From Nocardioides sambongensis (lineage in GTDB: Bacteria > Actinomycetota > Actinomycetes > Propionibacteriales > Nocardioidaceae), in assembly GCF_006494815.1 (NCBI RefSeq), contig NZ_CP041091.1, forward strand, positions 2,308,501-2,372,500: a DNA stretch of 64,000 bases. The letters are read 5' to 3'. The translations under genes were made by a program, and so were the position numbers. The notes under the pieces are model-generated. The model was not told the origin of the DNA, searched no databases, and worked only from the letters and a program-made list of their open reading frames with translations. This document shows, one piece after another, positions 17,236 to 27,284 of the stretch. How positions within the stretch are numbered: the first letter of the stretch is position 1; each line of letters begins with the position of its first letter.

Positions 17236-18230
17236 CGCGCGCCGACCTTCGGGCGGCCGGCGGCGATCTCCGCGCGCAGCGGACGCCACCACTCGACCAG
17301 CTCACGCAGCCCCTCCTCCAGTCCGACCTCGGTCTTGAAGCCGAGGTCGCGCGCTGCGGCGGTGGTGTCCGCAAGACGACGGACGACGCCGTTGACGGCA
17401 CGCTCGGGACCATGCTCGACACCGAGGTCGGACCCCATCACCCGCAGCAACGTCTCGGCGAGCTCGAGCAGACTCGTCTCGGTGCCGCTGGCGACGTTGT
17501 AGTGACCGTCGTGGACGTCGGCGGCCGCGGCCAGGACGTTGGCACGGGCGATGTCTCGGGTGAAGACGAAGTCCATCGTCTGTTGGCCATCGCCGAAGAT
17601 CAGCGGCGGCAGTCCGTCGGCGATGCGCTCCATCCACCGCACGAGCACTTCGGTGTAGAGGCCGTGCACGTCCATGCGGGGCCCGTAGACGTTGAAGTAG
17701 CGCAGCGCCACGTAGTCCAGGTCGGCCATCGACCGGAAGCTGCGGAGCATGCTCTCGTTGAACGACTTCGCCGCGCCGTAGAACGTGTCGTTGTTGTGAT
17801 GGTGATGGCGCTCATCGGTCGGGAACGTCTCGGCCAGACCGTAGACCGATGCCGACGATGCCGCGACGATCTTGTCGACGTTCGCTGCGGCTGCGGCTTC
17901 GATCACGTTGAACGTGCCGTCGACGAGCACCTCGAGCGCCAGGCGCGGCTCCTCGGCACACTGGGTGATCCGGATCGCGGCCTGGTGGAAGACCAGGTCC
18001 TTCCCGGCACACAGATCGTGCACGAGTTCGCGGTCCCGTACGTCGCCCTCGACGAGGTGGACCCGACCACTGCTGATCGCGGGCTCAAGGTTCGCGAGAC
18101 GCCCTCGGACGAGGTTGTCCAGCACGTCGACCTGCTGGACGTCTGCGTCCAGCAGGTGGTCGACCAGGGTGGAGCCGATGGTGCCGGCCCCTCCGGTCAC
18201 CAGGACGCGTGCTCCGCTGAGTGCGGTCAT
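17232..18230 (-). CDS. NAD-dependent sugar epimerase/dehydratase (extended SDR)
   Basis: 332 residues. The N-terminal GGAGTIGS is the NAD-binding glycine motif. SSASVYG and YGAAK supply the serine, tyrosine and lysine of the SDR active site, and FHQAAIRITQCAEEP and RYFNVYGPRMDVHGLYTEV match UDP-sugar 4-epimerase-like proteins. It converts a UDP-hexose or UDP-uronate, as epimerase or dehydratase. An odd histidine run (HHHH, near residue 142) sits just before the active-site tyrosine, in a region usually variable. It is coupled by 4-nt overlaps on both sides to the dehydrogenase and an aminotransferase gene. Confidence 0.83.
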   Translation of the reverse strand: MTALSGARVLVTGGAGTIGSTLVDHLLDADVQQVDVLDNLVRGRLANLEPAISSGRVHLVEGDVRDRELVHDLCAGKDLVFHQAAIRITQCAEEPRLALEVLVDGTFNVIEAAAAANVDKIVAASSASVYGLAETFPTDERHHHHNNDTFYGAAKSFNESMLRSFRSMADLDYVALRYFNVYGPRMDVHGLYTEVLVRWMERIADGLPPLIFGDGQQTMDFVFTRDIARANVLAAAADVHDGHYNVASGTETSLLELAETLLRVMGSDLGVEHGPERAVNGVVRRLADTTAAARDLGFKTEVGLEEGLRELVEWWRPLRAEIAAGRPKVGAR

Positions 18231-19296
18231 CGCACGATCTCCAGTTCGGGCTGGTCGGTGGAGACGACATCGACGAGCGCCCCGCGCGCCCTCAGGCTGG
18301 TAGCGGTTGCCTCGAGGACCGACAGCACGCGCAGACCCGCGGCGCCGTCGGTCTGCGGGGGCCGTTCGTCACGGATGCTGGCCGCGAACTCGCGCACCAT
18401 CTCGCCGAGTGCCTCCCGTTCCTGCAGTGCCGGGGCCCAGGTGTCGCCGAGCCGGTAGGAGATCGAGGCGGTCCGCCGGTCCGCGCTGTCGACACTCTGC
18501 TGGACCAGGTCTACGCCACGGTCGAACACGCTGAGCCGCTGCTGGGGGTTGAGGTCGTCCCACACGAGTGTCCGCTTGGTGCCACCGATGACCATCTGGC
18601 GGATCTTCGTCGGACTGAGCCAGTTCACGTGCACGTGCGCCATCGCGCCCCCGGCCAGTGGAAGGGTCAGGTACCCGACGCACGACTTCCCGGCGCCGAC
18701 GGGATCGGCACCCTGAGCGGCCACGCCTTCGGGCGGAGCCCTCCGGGAAGGATGTAGTCGAGGATGGAGAGGTCGTGCGGCGCGAGGTCCCAGAAGACGT
18801 CGACGTCAGGTTGCACGAGGCCGAGGTTGATCCGCACCGAGTCGACATAGAGGAGGTCGCCGAGGGACCCGCTCGCGACGAGCTCCGCGATCTTCTGCAC
18901 CACCGGGGTGTAGCAGAAGGTGTGGTCGGTCATCAGGGTCAATCCGTTGCTGCGGGCCAGCTCGACCATGGTCCGCCCTGCGGCGACGCTGTCGGCCAAT
19001 GGCTTCTCCACGAGCACGTGCTTGCCGGCGGCCAACGCCTGGCACGCGATCGCCTGATGGGTCCGTGCCGGAGTGGCGATCGCGATCGCATCCACGTCGT
19101 GCCGGGCAAGGACCGCGCTCAAGTCATCGGTGACGTCGACCCCGCTTCGTTCGCCGACCACCTTGCGGGCGCGGTCCGGGTCGAGGTCGCAGACGGCGAC
19201 CAGGTCCCACTCCTCACTGGTGCGGAAGTTGCGGATCAGATTGGGGCCCCAGTACCCCGCTCCGACGACAGCCACGCCGAGACGCTCAGATTCCAT
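18227..19296 (-). pseudogene. Gfo/Idh/MocA sugar dehydrogenase (WlbA/WbpB-like), frameshifted
   Basis: Oxidoreductase of about 355 residues when repaired. The N-terminal half shows VAVVGAGYWGPN (NAD site), VEKPLA (catalytic lysine) and WDLAPHDLSILDY. The C-terminal half shows GADPVGAG, AHVHVNWLSP and KRTLVWDDLNP. The two halves lie in different frames, joined near 18722-18735 by adding one base, probably in GGG 18731-18733. Such enzymes oxidise C3 of UDP-GlcNAc-uronate before amination in WlbA/WbpB pathways, which fits the neighbouring aminotransferase. First gene of the sugar operon; it starts at ATG 19296 after a GGGGGA site. Probably functional in the organism. Confidence 0.78.
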
Positions 19297-19385
19297 CGGT
19301 CCCCCATCGAGTCGGACCGCCCCTCGACAACGGCCCCGGTGCGCACCATTTCAGTCGGCACGCCCCGGGGCCGCCGAGAAACGCG

Positions 19386-19407
19386 TGGGGGTTACCCCAA
19401 CTTGGGG
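19386..19407. terminator. Overlapping G/C hairpins just after the large secreted protein gene
   Basis: A TGGGG/CCCCA stem (19386-19399, loop GTTA) competes with a CCCCAA/TTGGGG palindrome (19395-19407) in the 115 nt between two minus-strand genes. No T-run follows on either strand. It could end the large gene's transcript or act as a switch. Weak support. Confidence 0.3.
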
Positions 19408-19411
19408 AGCC

Positions 19412-22400
19412 CTAGTTCTGGGTCCGGAAGACCACGTCGACGAAGTAGTTCGTGGAGTTCCAGGACCCGGTCGGGAAGCCGCCGCCGGCGCCGTATCGGT
19501 AGCGGCCGTTGCTGCCCGCGGGAGCGGTCAACGGCCCCGAGGTCCGAGCGCTGCTGAAGTAGGCAGGCGTGCCGGAGTAGTGCCCGTTGGGTGCGTAGTA
19601 GGACACGACGTAGGTCTGGCCCGGGGTGAGCGCCACCGGCGAGGCCAAGGTCGCCGACTGCCAGCCCGATGCCGTCTCGCCGGTGAACGTGACCGTTGCC
19701 AGTCGTGTGCCCGCCGATGACCAGAGCGATCCCGTGTGAGTGCCGGTGTTGCCCGCGCCCTTGTAGAACTTGATGGCCGTCACCGTGCCCGCGACCGATG
19801 GGACGAACGCCATGCCGAGCTCGACCGCATCGCTGTCGTTGATCGACGGGAGCGACGGGGTCACCCCGGTGAGCAACGAGGTCAATGTGGAGGCGCCCGC
19901 CTCCGTGCGGAACGACCACGTCTGGTCGGCCATCGTCGCGCCGTCGGTCGACTCGATGCCGGCGACGGTCACGGTGAGCGGAGCGTCCGCCGGCAACTGC
20001 GCCGCCGGCGTGAAGGTGACGGTCTGTCCGTCGGCCGAGAGGGCGGCGGTGCCGGGGATCGTCGTCGTCCCCTGCTTCACTGTCATCGACCAGCCGGTGT
20101 CGAGTGGCGCCGAGAACGTGATGCTGGGCTTGGCGGAGCGGGGGACGTCCGTGGCGCCTGAAGCGGGCGCACGATCGAGCACGGAGACGGTCGACGGGGC
20201 CCGTTCGAAGACGACGTCGACGAAGTAGTTCGACGCCCCCCAGGAGTAGATCGGGAAGCCGCCGGCCGCGCCGTAGAGATAGCGACCGTTGTTGCCGGCC
20301 GGAGCCGTCAGGTCGCCCGAGGTGTAGCCCCCGTTGAAGAATCCGGACGTGTAGGAGTAGCGCCCACGAGGCGCCAGGTACGACACCACGTAGGTGGTTC
20401 CCGCCGTCACCTCGACCGGATTGGCCAAAGTGGCCTGCTGCCACCCGGTGGCGCTCTCGCCGGTGAAGGTCACCGTCGCCAGCCGAGTGCCCGAAGACGA
20501 CCACAGTGACCCGGTGTGCGTGCCGGTGTTCCCGGTTCCCTTGTAAAAGCGGATCGCGGTGATCGTGCCGTTCTTGGTCGGCGAGAACGCGGTGCCGAGC
20601 TCGACGGCGGCCCCGTCGCTCGCGGCGGCGACCCCGGGAACCACGTCACCGAAGAGGGTCTGGGCGGTGGTGGAGTTCGCGGCACGTGTGTGGAAGGTCC
20701 AGGTCTGGGCGGCCAGCGACACCCCTTCGAGGGAGGTCACCCCGGTGAGCGTGACGGTGATGTAAGCATCGGCTGGCATCGCGACGCTCGGGGTGAAGGT
20801 GAGGCTCGTGCCGTCGGAGCTGAGCGCAGCGACTCCCGGCAGGGGTGTCGTTCCCTGCGTGGCGCTGATGGAGTAGCCGGGCCCGATCGCGGCGGAGAAG
20901 TCCACCTTGATCGGTGCCTGGCGCGGCACGTCCACCGCACCCGGCGCCGGGTCCTGGCCGGTGATGTTGAGCGTGGGTGTGCCCTTCTCGAAGACCACGT
21001 CGACCAGATAGCTGGACGGTGACGTCGATGACGGGAAGCCGCTTCCGTAGGTGTAGGCGCCCGAGGATGACGTCACGTTGAGCGGCCCCCGCGAAAGGTC
21101 ACTGGTGGCGAAGGCGTTGGGCGTCGCCGAGTACCGGCCGACCTCGGTGCGGTACGACACGATGTAGTCGGTGTCCTTCGTGATCCCCACCGGCTCGTCG
21201 AAGGTGAGCGTCTGCCAGCCCGTCGTCGACTCGCCGGTGAAGGTGCCCTGCGCGAGCAGGGCGCCCGATGCGGACCACAGGGAGCCGGTGTGGGTGCCGG
21301 TGTTGTTGACGCCCTTGTAGAACCGGACACCGGTCACGGTGCCGCCGACATCCGCACTGAATCGCATGCCCAGCGTGACAGGGACCGTGTCGGGGTCCTG
21401 GAGCAGCGCCGGGAGGGTGTCCTCGTCGAAGATCGTGCACGGACAGACGCCCGGAGTCGCCGGCGGCTTCGCAGTGCGGAACGACCAGGTCTTGCCGGTG
21501 CTGACCTGGTTGCCCTGCGTGTCGGTGCCGGAGAGGCTCGCCGTGTACTGCACGAAACCGGCTAGGTCGGCCGACGGAGTGAAGCTGACCGTTCGTGTCG
21601 CCGCGTCGTAGGCGGTCGTGCCGTTGACGGTCGTGCCGTTGCCGTCCTTGACGACGATCCCTGCCGAACCCTGGACGAGCGGTTTGGAGTACCTCGCGGT
21701 GATCGTCGTGGAGCGCGGCACCGACGACGATCCTGCCAGCGGCCAGTGGTTGGTCGCGGTGAGCGGGGACTCATCGGTGGTCGTGTACAGCACGTCCACG
21801 TAGTAGTTGGAGTTCTGATAGCTGCTGTTGGGGAACCGCCCGGCGTTGCCGTAGACCCCGGCGGGCGCCGCACCGAATCCACCGTCGACCAACAGCGGGG
21901 AGGCGTCGACCCCGGCCGAGGTGAAGGCGTTGGGCTCGATCGCGTATCGCCCGTTGGGCACCGTGTAGGAGACGACGTACGTCTGCCCTGCAGCGACCGC
22001 CACCGGCGAGGAGAAGGTCGCCGACTGCCACCCGGTGGCGCTTTCGCCGGTGAACGTGACCGTAGCGAGCTGCTCGCCGCTGCTCGACCACAGCGAGCCC
22101 ACGTGTGTGCCGGTGTTCCCGGCGCCCTTGTAGAACCGGACACCGGTGACGAACCCGTCGTTGGTCGCCGAGAACCGCAGCCCGAGCTCGGCAGAGTCGT
22201 CGTCGGCCGCGGCGGTGATCTTCGGCACCTCTTCACCGAAGACACTGCACGGGCAGGTCACGCTGACCGCCCGGGTGGTCGCGGTGCCGATGTTCGCGCT
22301 GTCGTCCACCGCGCGCACGCGGATGTCGTTGGCCCCGCGCCCGTGCTGGATGTAGGTGTAGCTGAATGCGTTCGTTCCCGTCGCCGGGTGCCAGGTGCTG

Positions 22401-24174
22401 CCCCCGTCGGTGGACACCTCCACCGCGGCGACCACTCCGCCGCCGGAGTCGGTCGCGGTGCCGCTGACGGTCACCGACGTGCCATTCGCCTGGGTCGATC
22501 CCGCCGCGGGAGCGTTGAGGGAGACGGTCGGTCCGGTGATGTCCGTCGATGGCGTCGCCGCCGCGAGTGTCGACATCAGCGTGGTCGGTTGGGCGCCCAT
22601 GTCGGCGAGCAGGTTCACCTGCGCCTGTTGCATGCGGCGATCCGCCGACTCCTGCGCGAAGCCACTGTCGTGCTCCTCGTCGAGTCCCCACGTCCACTGC
22701 ACGGTCCCCGCGCTGAAGACCAGCGCGCCACTCGGTGCGCGATACATCGTCAGGTGGTGGGTCGTCGTGCCGGGCGCCACGTTGTTCCCGTAGTCCTGCA
22801 GGTACTCGGGCACCGCGCCAGTCGTGGTCGAGAGTCGGATCAGGCCCTCCGGCCTCGAGCCGTTGTCCAGGTCCTCGTTGGACTCATACCCGACCGTGTG
22901 CGGGGCGAGCGTGGTGCTAGAGCCGGACATGGTCGCCAGACCGCTGTTGCGCCACAGCCGGGTCTTGCCCTGCGCCGCGCTGACCGACAACGCCAGGTCG
23001 CTGTAGTTGACCATGTAGGCGGTGCCGGTCAGCCCGTTCTCCGGCATGCCGCCACCCCGGCTCTTGGGAGCGAAGCGGGGATCGCGCCAGGTGCCGGTCC
23101 ACTCCTCCGACGGGTCGATCTTGGAGTTCGACCACGTCTCCTTGTAGCTGACGAGCGTGCGGTACGGCGTGTTCGACGCATCAGCCGACGCCTCGTAGCG
23201 GGTCTTCCAGTAGATCTCGTTGCCGCTGAGGAACTGGAGGTTCACCCCGGCATCGCGGGCTGCCTCGACGTTTGCTCGCTGCGCCTTGCTCCAGTACTCG
23301 TCGTGCCCGACCGAGAGGAACACCTCGTGGTTCTGGAGGAGTGACCCGTAGCGGTCGGAGTCGACGCCGGCCAAATAGCTGACGTCGTACCCGTTGCGCT
23401 CCAGGAATCGGACCATCGGATACTCGTTGGCGAAGAAGAAGTCGCGCCCCCAAGGGACGTCGCTGCGGGTGGTGACCGGGCGGTTGTAGCTGATCTTGTA
23501 GGCACGCCCGTTGTCGGCGCCGCGGTAGAAATTCGAACCGCCGTAGGCGTTGTACGCCTGCCAGGTCGGGTCCGAGGTCTGGAACACGACGTCGGAGTGG
23601 CTCGAGTCGTCGCGCACCACGAAGGTGATGTGGCTGGAGTCGTTGCGATCGGCGCGATGCAGACGCGCGATGTACACGCCGGAGACCGCCTCGGACGGCA
23701 CGTCCACGTTGCCGAGACCGCCCAGTTGCCGCAGTCGTACAGCTCGGTGCTGGCGTCGGTGATGCACTGTGGCTGGGTCTGCGGCAAGGATGCGGATGGA
23801 TCGACAGTGTCGATCTCGCGGGCTCCGTCGCCGCCGTAGTACCCGATCCGATAGATGGTGATGTCGTAGTCGGATGCGTTCGTGTCGATCTTGAAGTCGA
23901 TGCTGTCGCCCACATCGACGCTGATGTCGGTGGCGAAACCTTGGATCGATTCGTCCCCAGCGCCGTCCACGTCCCACACCGATGGGTCGGTTCCGGGCTT
24001 GCTGTTCTCGCAGGCGATCTCGTTGCCGCCAGGGCCGCAGACGGCTGCCGCCGCGGGCGAGGGGCTGACGGTCACGATCGAAAGACCCGCGAGCGGCACC
24101 AGCAGGGCCATCCACCCGGCGGCACGACGCCGACGACGGGTACGGGCGGAGCTTTTCCCGGAGTAGTTCGACAT
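19412..24174 (-). pseudogene. Very large secreted protein: N,N-dimethylformamidase-like domain plus four DUF4082 units, frameshifted
   Basis: About 1,587 residues when repaired. A signal peptide follows ATG 24174 (arginine-rich start, then WMALLVPLAGLSIVTVS, cleavage near SPAAAA). Next is a domain related to the dimethylformamidase large subunit (NEYPMVRFLERNGYDVSYL, SVGHDEYWSKAQR, GNEIYWKTRYE). Four DUF4082 modules follow, each with a FYKG..NTGTH.GSLW core and ending near Y.VDV.F, separated by Ig-like bacterial domains (VPR....F). The repeat unit is about 780 nt. Frames change near 23696-23704, mended by one base (ACGTGCC to ACGGTGCC). A GAGGAAG site precedes the start. Extracellular glycan binding or processing is inferred. 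Confidence 0.75.
19415..22250 (-). repeat. Four DUF4082 coding repeats alternating with Ig-like domains
   Basis: Repeat copies start near 22245, 21435, 20660 and 19880 and run toward lower coordinates, with a period of about 780 nt. They share long near-identical stretches at the codons for FYKG, NTGTH and GSLWS, so recombination or assembly collapse between copies is possible. Confidence 0.7.
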
Positions 24175-24190
24175 CTCGATCTTCCTCGTC

Positions 24191-25079
24191 TCAACTCGCG
24201 TCGGTCGCGGTGACCCGCGAGCTCTCGTCACGCAACCAAGTGGTGAAGTCACCGGCGCGCACCGCGCGCCGCGACTTCCAACGGGCGATCAGCCCGATCC
24301 CGAGGAATACCGGCAGGCGCAGTCCGACCGCCGGCTCTTGTACTGCCAATCTCGCCAGCACGGCCGGGCTCGTCATCGACGACCGATGACGAACACCCAG
24401 CTCGGTGGCCTGGACGTTGCCCGTGACCACCCGCACCCGCCTTCGCAGCAGGTCACCTGTCGTCCGAGGCGGACGTACGACGACGTGCGCGTCGTCCACG
24501 ACCCGCCGCTCGTGGTCGTCGAACGCCTCGGAGACGGTAAGGTCGTCACTCATGACCGACGGCAATCGGTCCACCCGACGCTGGCCCTCTGCGGACAGCG
24601 CGATGACGCCGCGGCCGAACAGACCCCGTCGGACTTGGGGCAGGGCCTCCCAGACGCGGTAGTAGCTGCGCACCGACCAGGAGGCGCCCGCCATCGGCAT
24701 CTCTCTCTTGGGCGCCGCAGCGTGCACGTCTCCACCGAGGGCGTCCACCAGAGTCAAAATGTCGGGACCCGAGATCGAGACGTCGGCGTCCAGGTGGACA
24801 CGCGGCAGCACCGTCGCGACTCGATTGCCGACATTCACCGCTGCGGCCTTCGACGGCTCCGGCACCTCCACGACACGCACGCCCTCGACGGTGCGTGCGC
24901 GGGCAGCCGTGTCGTCGGTGCAGCCGTTGCACACGACGACCACCTCCAGCATTCCATGGGGGCACGCCGTCGACCAGATGCTGGAGATTGGCGCCGATCA
25001 CGGCGCCCTCGTTGTGAGCAGGGATGACCACACTGACAACGGCACCGCCGTCGTACCGTCTTTGCTGGTCCGGCCGCAC
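24191..25079 (-). pseudogene. GT2 glycosyltransferase, frameshifted; paralogue of the GT2 half of the first gene
   Basis: When repaired, about 296 residues. The N-terminal part reads VVSVVIPAHNEGAVIG. The remainder, in another frame, reads MLEVVVVCNGCTDDTAA, HLDADVSI, SVRSYYR and VMSDDLTVSEAF. One missing base in the G5 run at 24958-24962 joins them. GTG 25079 has AGGAGG 9 nt upstream. CNGCTDDTA, the LDAD metal motif, W.VRSYYR and the DDL.V segment are shared with the GT2 half at nt 800-1650, so the two are paralogues. It lies 16 nt upstream of the large secreted protein gene and is probably in the same transcript. Confidence 0.75.
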
Positions 25080-25318
25080 GCTCTTCCACCTCCTGAGGCA
25101 TGGCAGCACGCGAGGCGCTGCACCACGTCGCCACCTTCGGCCACCGGACGCCGAGCGGGCGGCGAAATCGGCCTCGTTCCCTGCTATTGGGTACCTATCC
25201 CGGAGGCCAATCTGCGAACAGTGTCCGAAGGCCGCCTTTGGCCCCCGAGCATCACCGTTTTTGAGGACGCGGTGAGCTCGATCTGATGGTCGCGGCCGGT
25301 GGCGGCTCGGATGGTCCC
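25080..25318. promoter_or_regulatory. Divergent intergenic region at the edge of the polysaccharide locus
   Basis: 239 nt between a minus-strand GT2 and a plus-strand acetyltransferase. Promoters for both are expected. I see no strong -35/-10 pair and no gene. Confidence 0.3.
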
Positions 25319-25924
25319 ATGACCGTCTCCCCGGCCCGCCTCGAACCGTCCGCCGACGTCGACGACCGCGCCTCGATCGGCAGTGGGACACTCGTCTGGC
25401 ACCTGGCCCAGATCCGAGAGCAGGCTGTCATCGGTGACGACTGCATCATCGGTCGTGGGGCCTATGTGGGACCCGGCGTACGCATCGGCGATCGCTGCAA
25501 GGTCCAGAACCACGCGCTGGTCTACGAGCCGGCGGTCCTCGAGGACGGCGCCTTCGTCGGCCCCGCGGTCGTATTCACCAACGACTACTTCCCGCGAGCG
25601 GTTACTCCCGAGGGAACTCTCAAGACCGGCGACGACTGGGAGGCGGTCGGTGTCGTCGTGCGCACCGGCGCCTCAATCGGCGCGCGGGCGGTCTGCGTCG
25701 CTCCGCTGACGATCGGGCGCTGGGCGATGGTCGCCGCCGGCTCAGTGGTCACGCGGGACGTGCCCGACTTTGCACTGGTCGCCGGAGTGCCGGCACGCCG
25801 GATTCGCTGGGTCGGACGCGCCGGCACACCCCTGGAGCCCCTCGGCGACGGCCATCACCGCTGCGCGGAGACCGGCAGAACCTATGTCGAGCACGGCGGG
25901 ACCCTGACCGAACGGGAGTCCTGA
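25319..25924 (+). CDS. WbpD/WlbB-like UDP-amino-sugar N-acetyltransferase
   Basis: 201 residues, nearly all left-handed beta-helix hexapeptides (IGSGTLVWHLAQIREQAVIG, then further turns). GPAVVFTNDYFPRA is the marker segment of WbpD/WlbB enzymes, which acetylate the 3-amino group of UDP-2-acetamido-3-amino-glucuronate with acetyl-CoA. AGVPARRIRWVGRAG closes the helix and a short C-terminal region follows. ATG 25319 is preferred for its match to family starts, but its ribosome site is weak; ATG 25286 is the alternative. It is split from the dehydrogenase and aminotransferase that would feed it, but both are in the same locus. Confidence 0.82.
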   Translation: MTVSPARLEPSADVDDRASIGSGTLVWHLAQIREQAVIGDDCIIGRGAYVGPGVRIGDRCKVQNHALVYEPAVLEDGAFVGPAVVFTNDYFPRAVTPEGTLKTGDDWEAVGVVVRTGASIGARAVCVAPLTIGRWAMVAAGSVVTRDVPDFALVAGVPARRIRWVGRAGTPLEPLGDGHHRCAETGRTYVEHGGTLTERES

Positions 25925-25945
25925 GCCGACGGCTCGCTAGAGTCG

Positions 25946-25977
25946 CCCGGGCGCCACGGACCCTCGTGACGCCCGGG
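25946..25977 (+). promoter_or_regulatory. Strong leader hairpin touching the ribosome site of the permease gene
   Basis: Stem CCCGGGCG/CGCCCGGG (25946-25953 with 25970-25977), one mismatch, then CACG/CGTG, with a 6-nt loop at 25959-25964. The ribosome site GGAGGAG begins inside the 3' arm (25976-25982). A TAGAGT -10-like hexamer lies at 25938-25943. It could terminate the upstream gene or block ribosome access; there is no T-run. Confidence 0.5.
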
Positions 25978-25990
25978 AGGAGAGCACGTC

Positions 25991-27256
25991 ATGTCCCAGA
26001 ACTGGTCCTGGAAGCTGCACGGAGACGGGCGCAACGTCGCCACCGATGCGATCGTGGCGCCGACCGAGCGGCTGTCGTGGCCGCGGACGATCGGCTTCGG
26101 TGCCCAGCACGTGGTGGCGATGTTCGGCGCCACCTTCCTGGTGCCGCTGCTGACCGGCTTCCCACCGAGCACCACGCTCTTCTTCTCCGGCCTCGGCACG
26201 ATGCTCTTCCTGGCGCTGAACCGGAACCGGCTCCCCTCCTACCTGGGCAGCTCGTTCGCGTTCATCGCGCCGATCCTGGCCGCGATGGGCGACCACGGCA
26301 TGGGTGCCGCGCTCTTCGGCATCCTGGTCACCGGTGCGTTGCTCGCCGTGGTGGGCGGGATCGTGGTGGCCACCGGGACCGGGTGGATCGACGTGCTGAT
26401 GCCGCCGGTCGTGACCGGCGCGATCGTCGCGCTGATCGGCTTCAACCTCGGCGGTGCCGCCACCGCCAACTATGCGGCCAGCCCGTGGATCGCGACGCTG
26501 ACCCTGGTCACCATCTGCGTCGTCGCGGCCGGCCTCCGGGGCATGGCCGCCCGCCTCTCCATCCTGATCGGCGTCGTCGTCGGCTACGTCGCCACCGCGC
26601 TGGCCGGCGACCTCGACTTCGACGCGGTGCGCTCCGCCGACTGGATCGGGCTGCCCGAGTTCTCCTCTCCCACGGTGACCTGGTCGGTGGTCCCGATGTT
26701 CCTGCCGGTGGTGCTGGTGCTGATCGCCGAGAACGTCGGCCACGTCCGCTCCGTCGCCCACCTGGTCGGTGACGACTCCATCAACGACCGCACGGGGACG
26801 GCCCTGATCGCTGACGGCGTCGCCACCGGCCTGGCCGGCTTGGGCGGGGGCTCGCCGACCACGACCTACGGCGAGAACATCGGCGTGATGACCGCGACCC
26901 GGGTCTTCTCCACCGCCGCCTACTGGGTGGCCGGCGCGATCGCGATCCTGCTCAGCCTCTCCCCCAAGTTCGGTGCGCTGCTGAACACCGTGCCGGCCGG
27001 CGTGCTGGGCGGCGTCACGGTCGCCCTCTACGGCCTGATCGGCCTGATCGGTGTGAAGATCTGGGTCGACAACCGGGTCGACTTCTCCCGCCCGGCCAAC
27101 CAGTTCCCCGCCGCGGCCGCGCTGATCATCGGGATCGGCGACCTGACCCTGCACGCCGGGGAGATGACCTTCACCGGGATCACCCTGGGGACCGTGGCCG
27201 CGATCGTGCTCTACCACGGCATGGCACTGCTGGAGCGGGCGCGCGGCGAGGAGTGA
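25991..27256 (+). CDS. Uracil/xanthine permease, NCS2 family
   Basis: 421 residues, about 12-14 membrane helices. It starts WSWKLHGDG, has FGAQHVVAMFGATFLVPLLTG in helix 1, the helix-3 region with SSFAFI, AENVGHVRSVAHL in helix 8 (the family's AEN.GH. substrate-binding stretch) and GGSPTTTYGENIGVMT in helix 10 (the NCS2 signature). Homologues such as UraA and PyrP import uracil with protons across the cytoplasmic membrane. Start ATG 25991 follows a GGAGGAG site. The hairpin just before the start may regulate it. Whether it prefers uracil or xanthine cannot be told from the sequence; the sequence is closer to the uracil-type examples I know. Confidence 0.88.
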   Translation: MSQNWSWKLHGDGRNVATDAIVAPTERLSWPRTIGFGAQHVVAMFGATFLVPLLTGFPPSTTLFFSGLGTMLFLALNRNRLPSYLGSSFAFIAPILAAMGDHGMGAALFGILVTGALLAVVGGIVVATGTGWIDVLMPPVVTGAIVALIGFNLGGAATANYAASPWIATLTLVTICVVAAGLRGMAARLSILIGVVVGYVATALAGDLDFDAVRSADWIGLPEFSSPTVTWSVVPMFLPVVLVLIAENVGHVRSVAHLVGDDSINDRTGTALIADGVATGLAGLGGGSPTTTYGENIGVMTATRVFSTAAYWVAGAIAILLSLSPKFGALLNTVPAGVLGGVTVALYGLIGLIGVKIWVDNRVDFSRPANQFPAAAALIIGIGDLTLHAGEMTFTGITLGTVAAIVLYHGMALLERARGEE

Positions 27257-27284
27257 CGCTGCCGCCGATCGGGCTCGACCCGGC

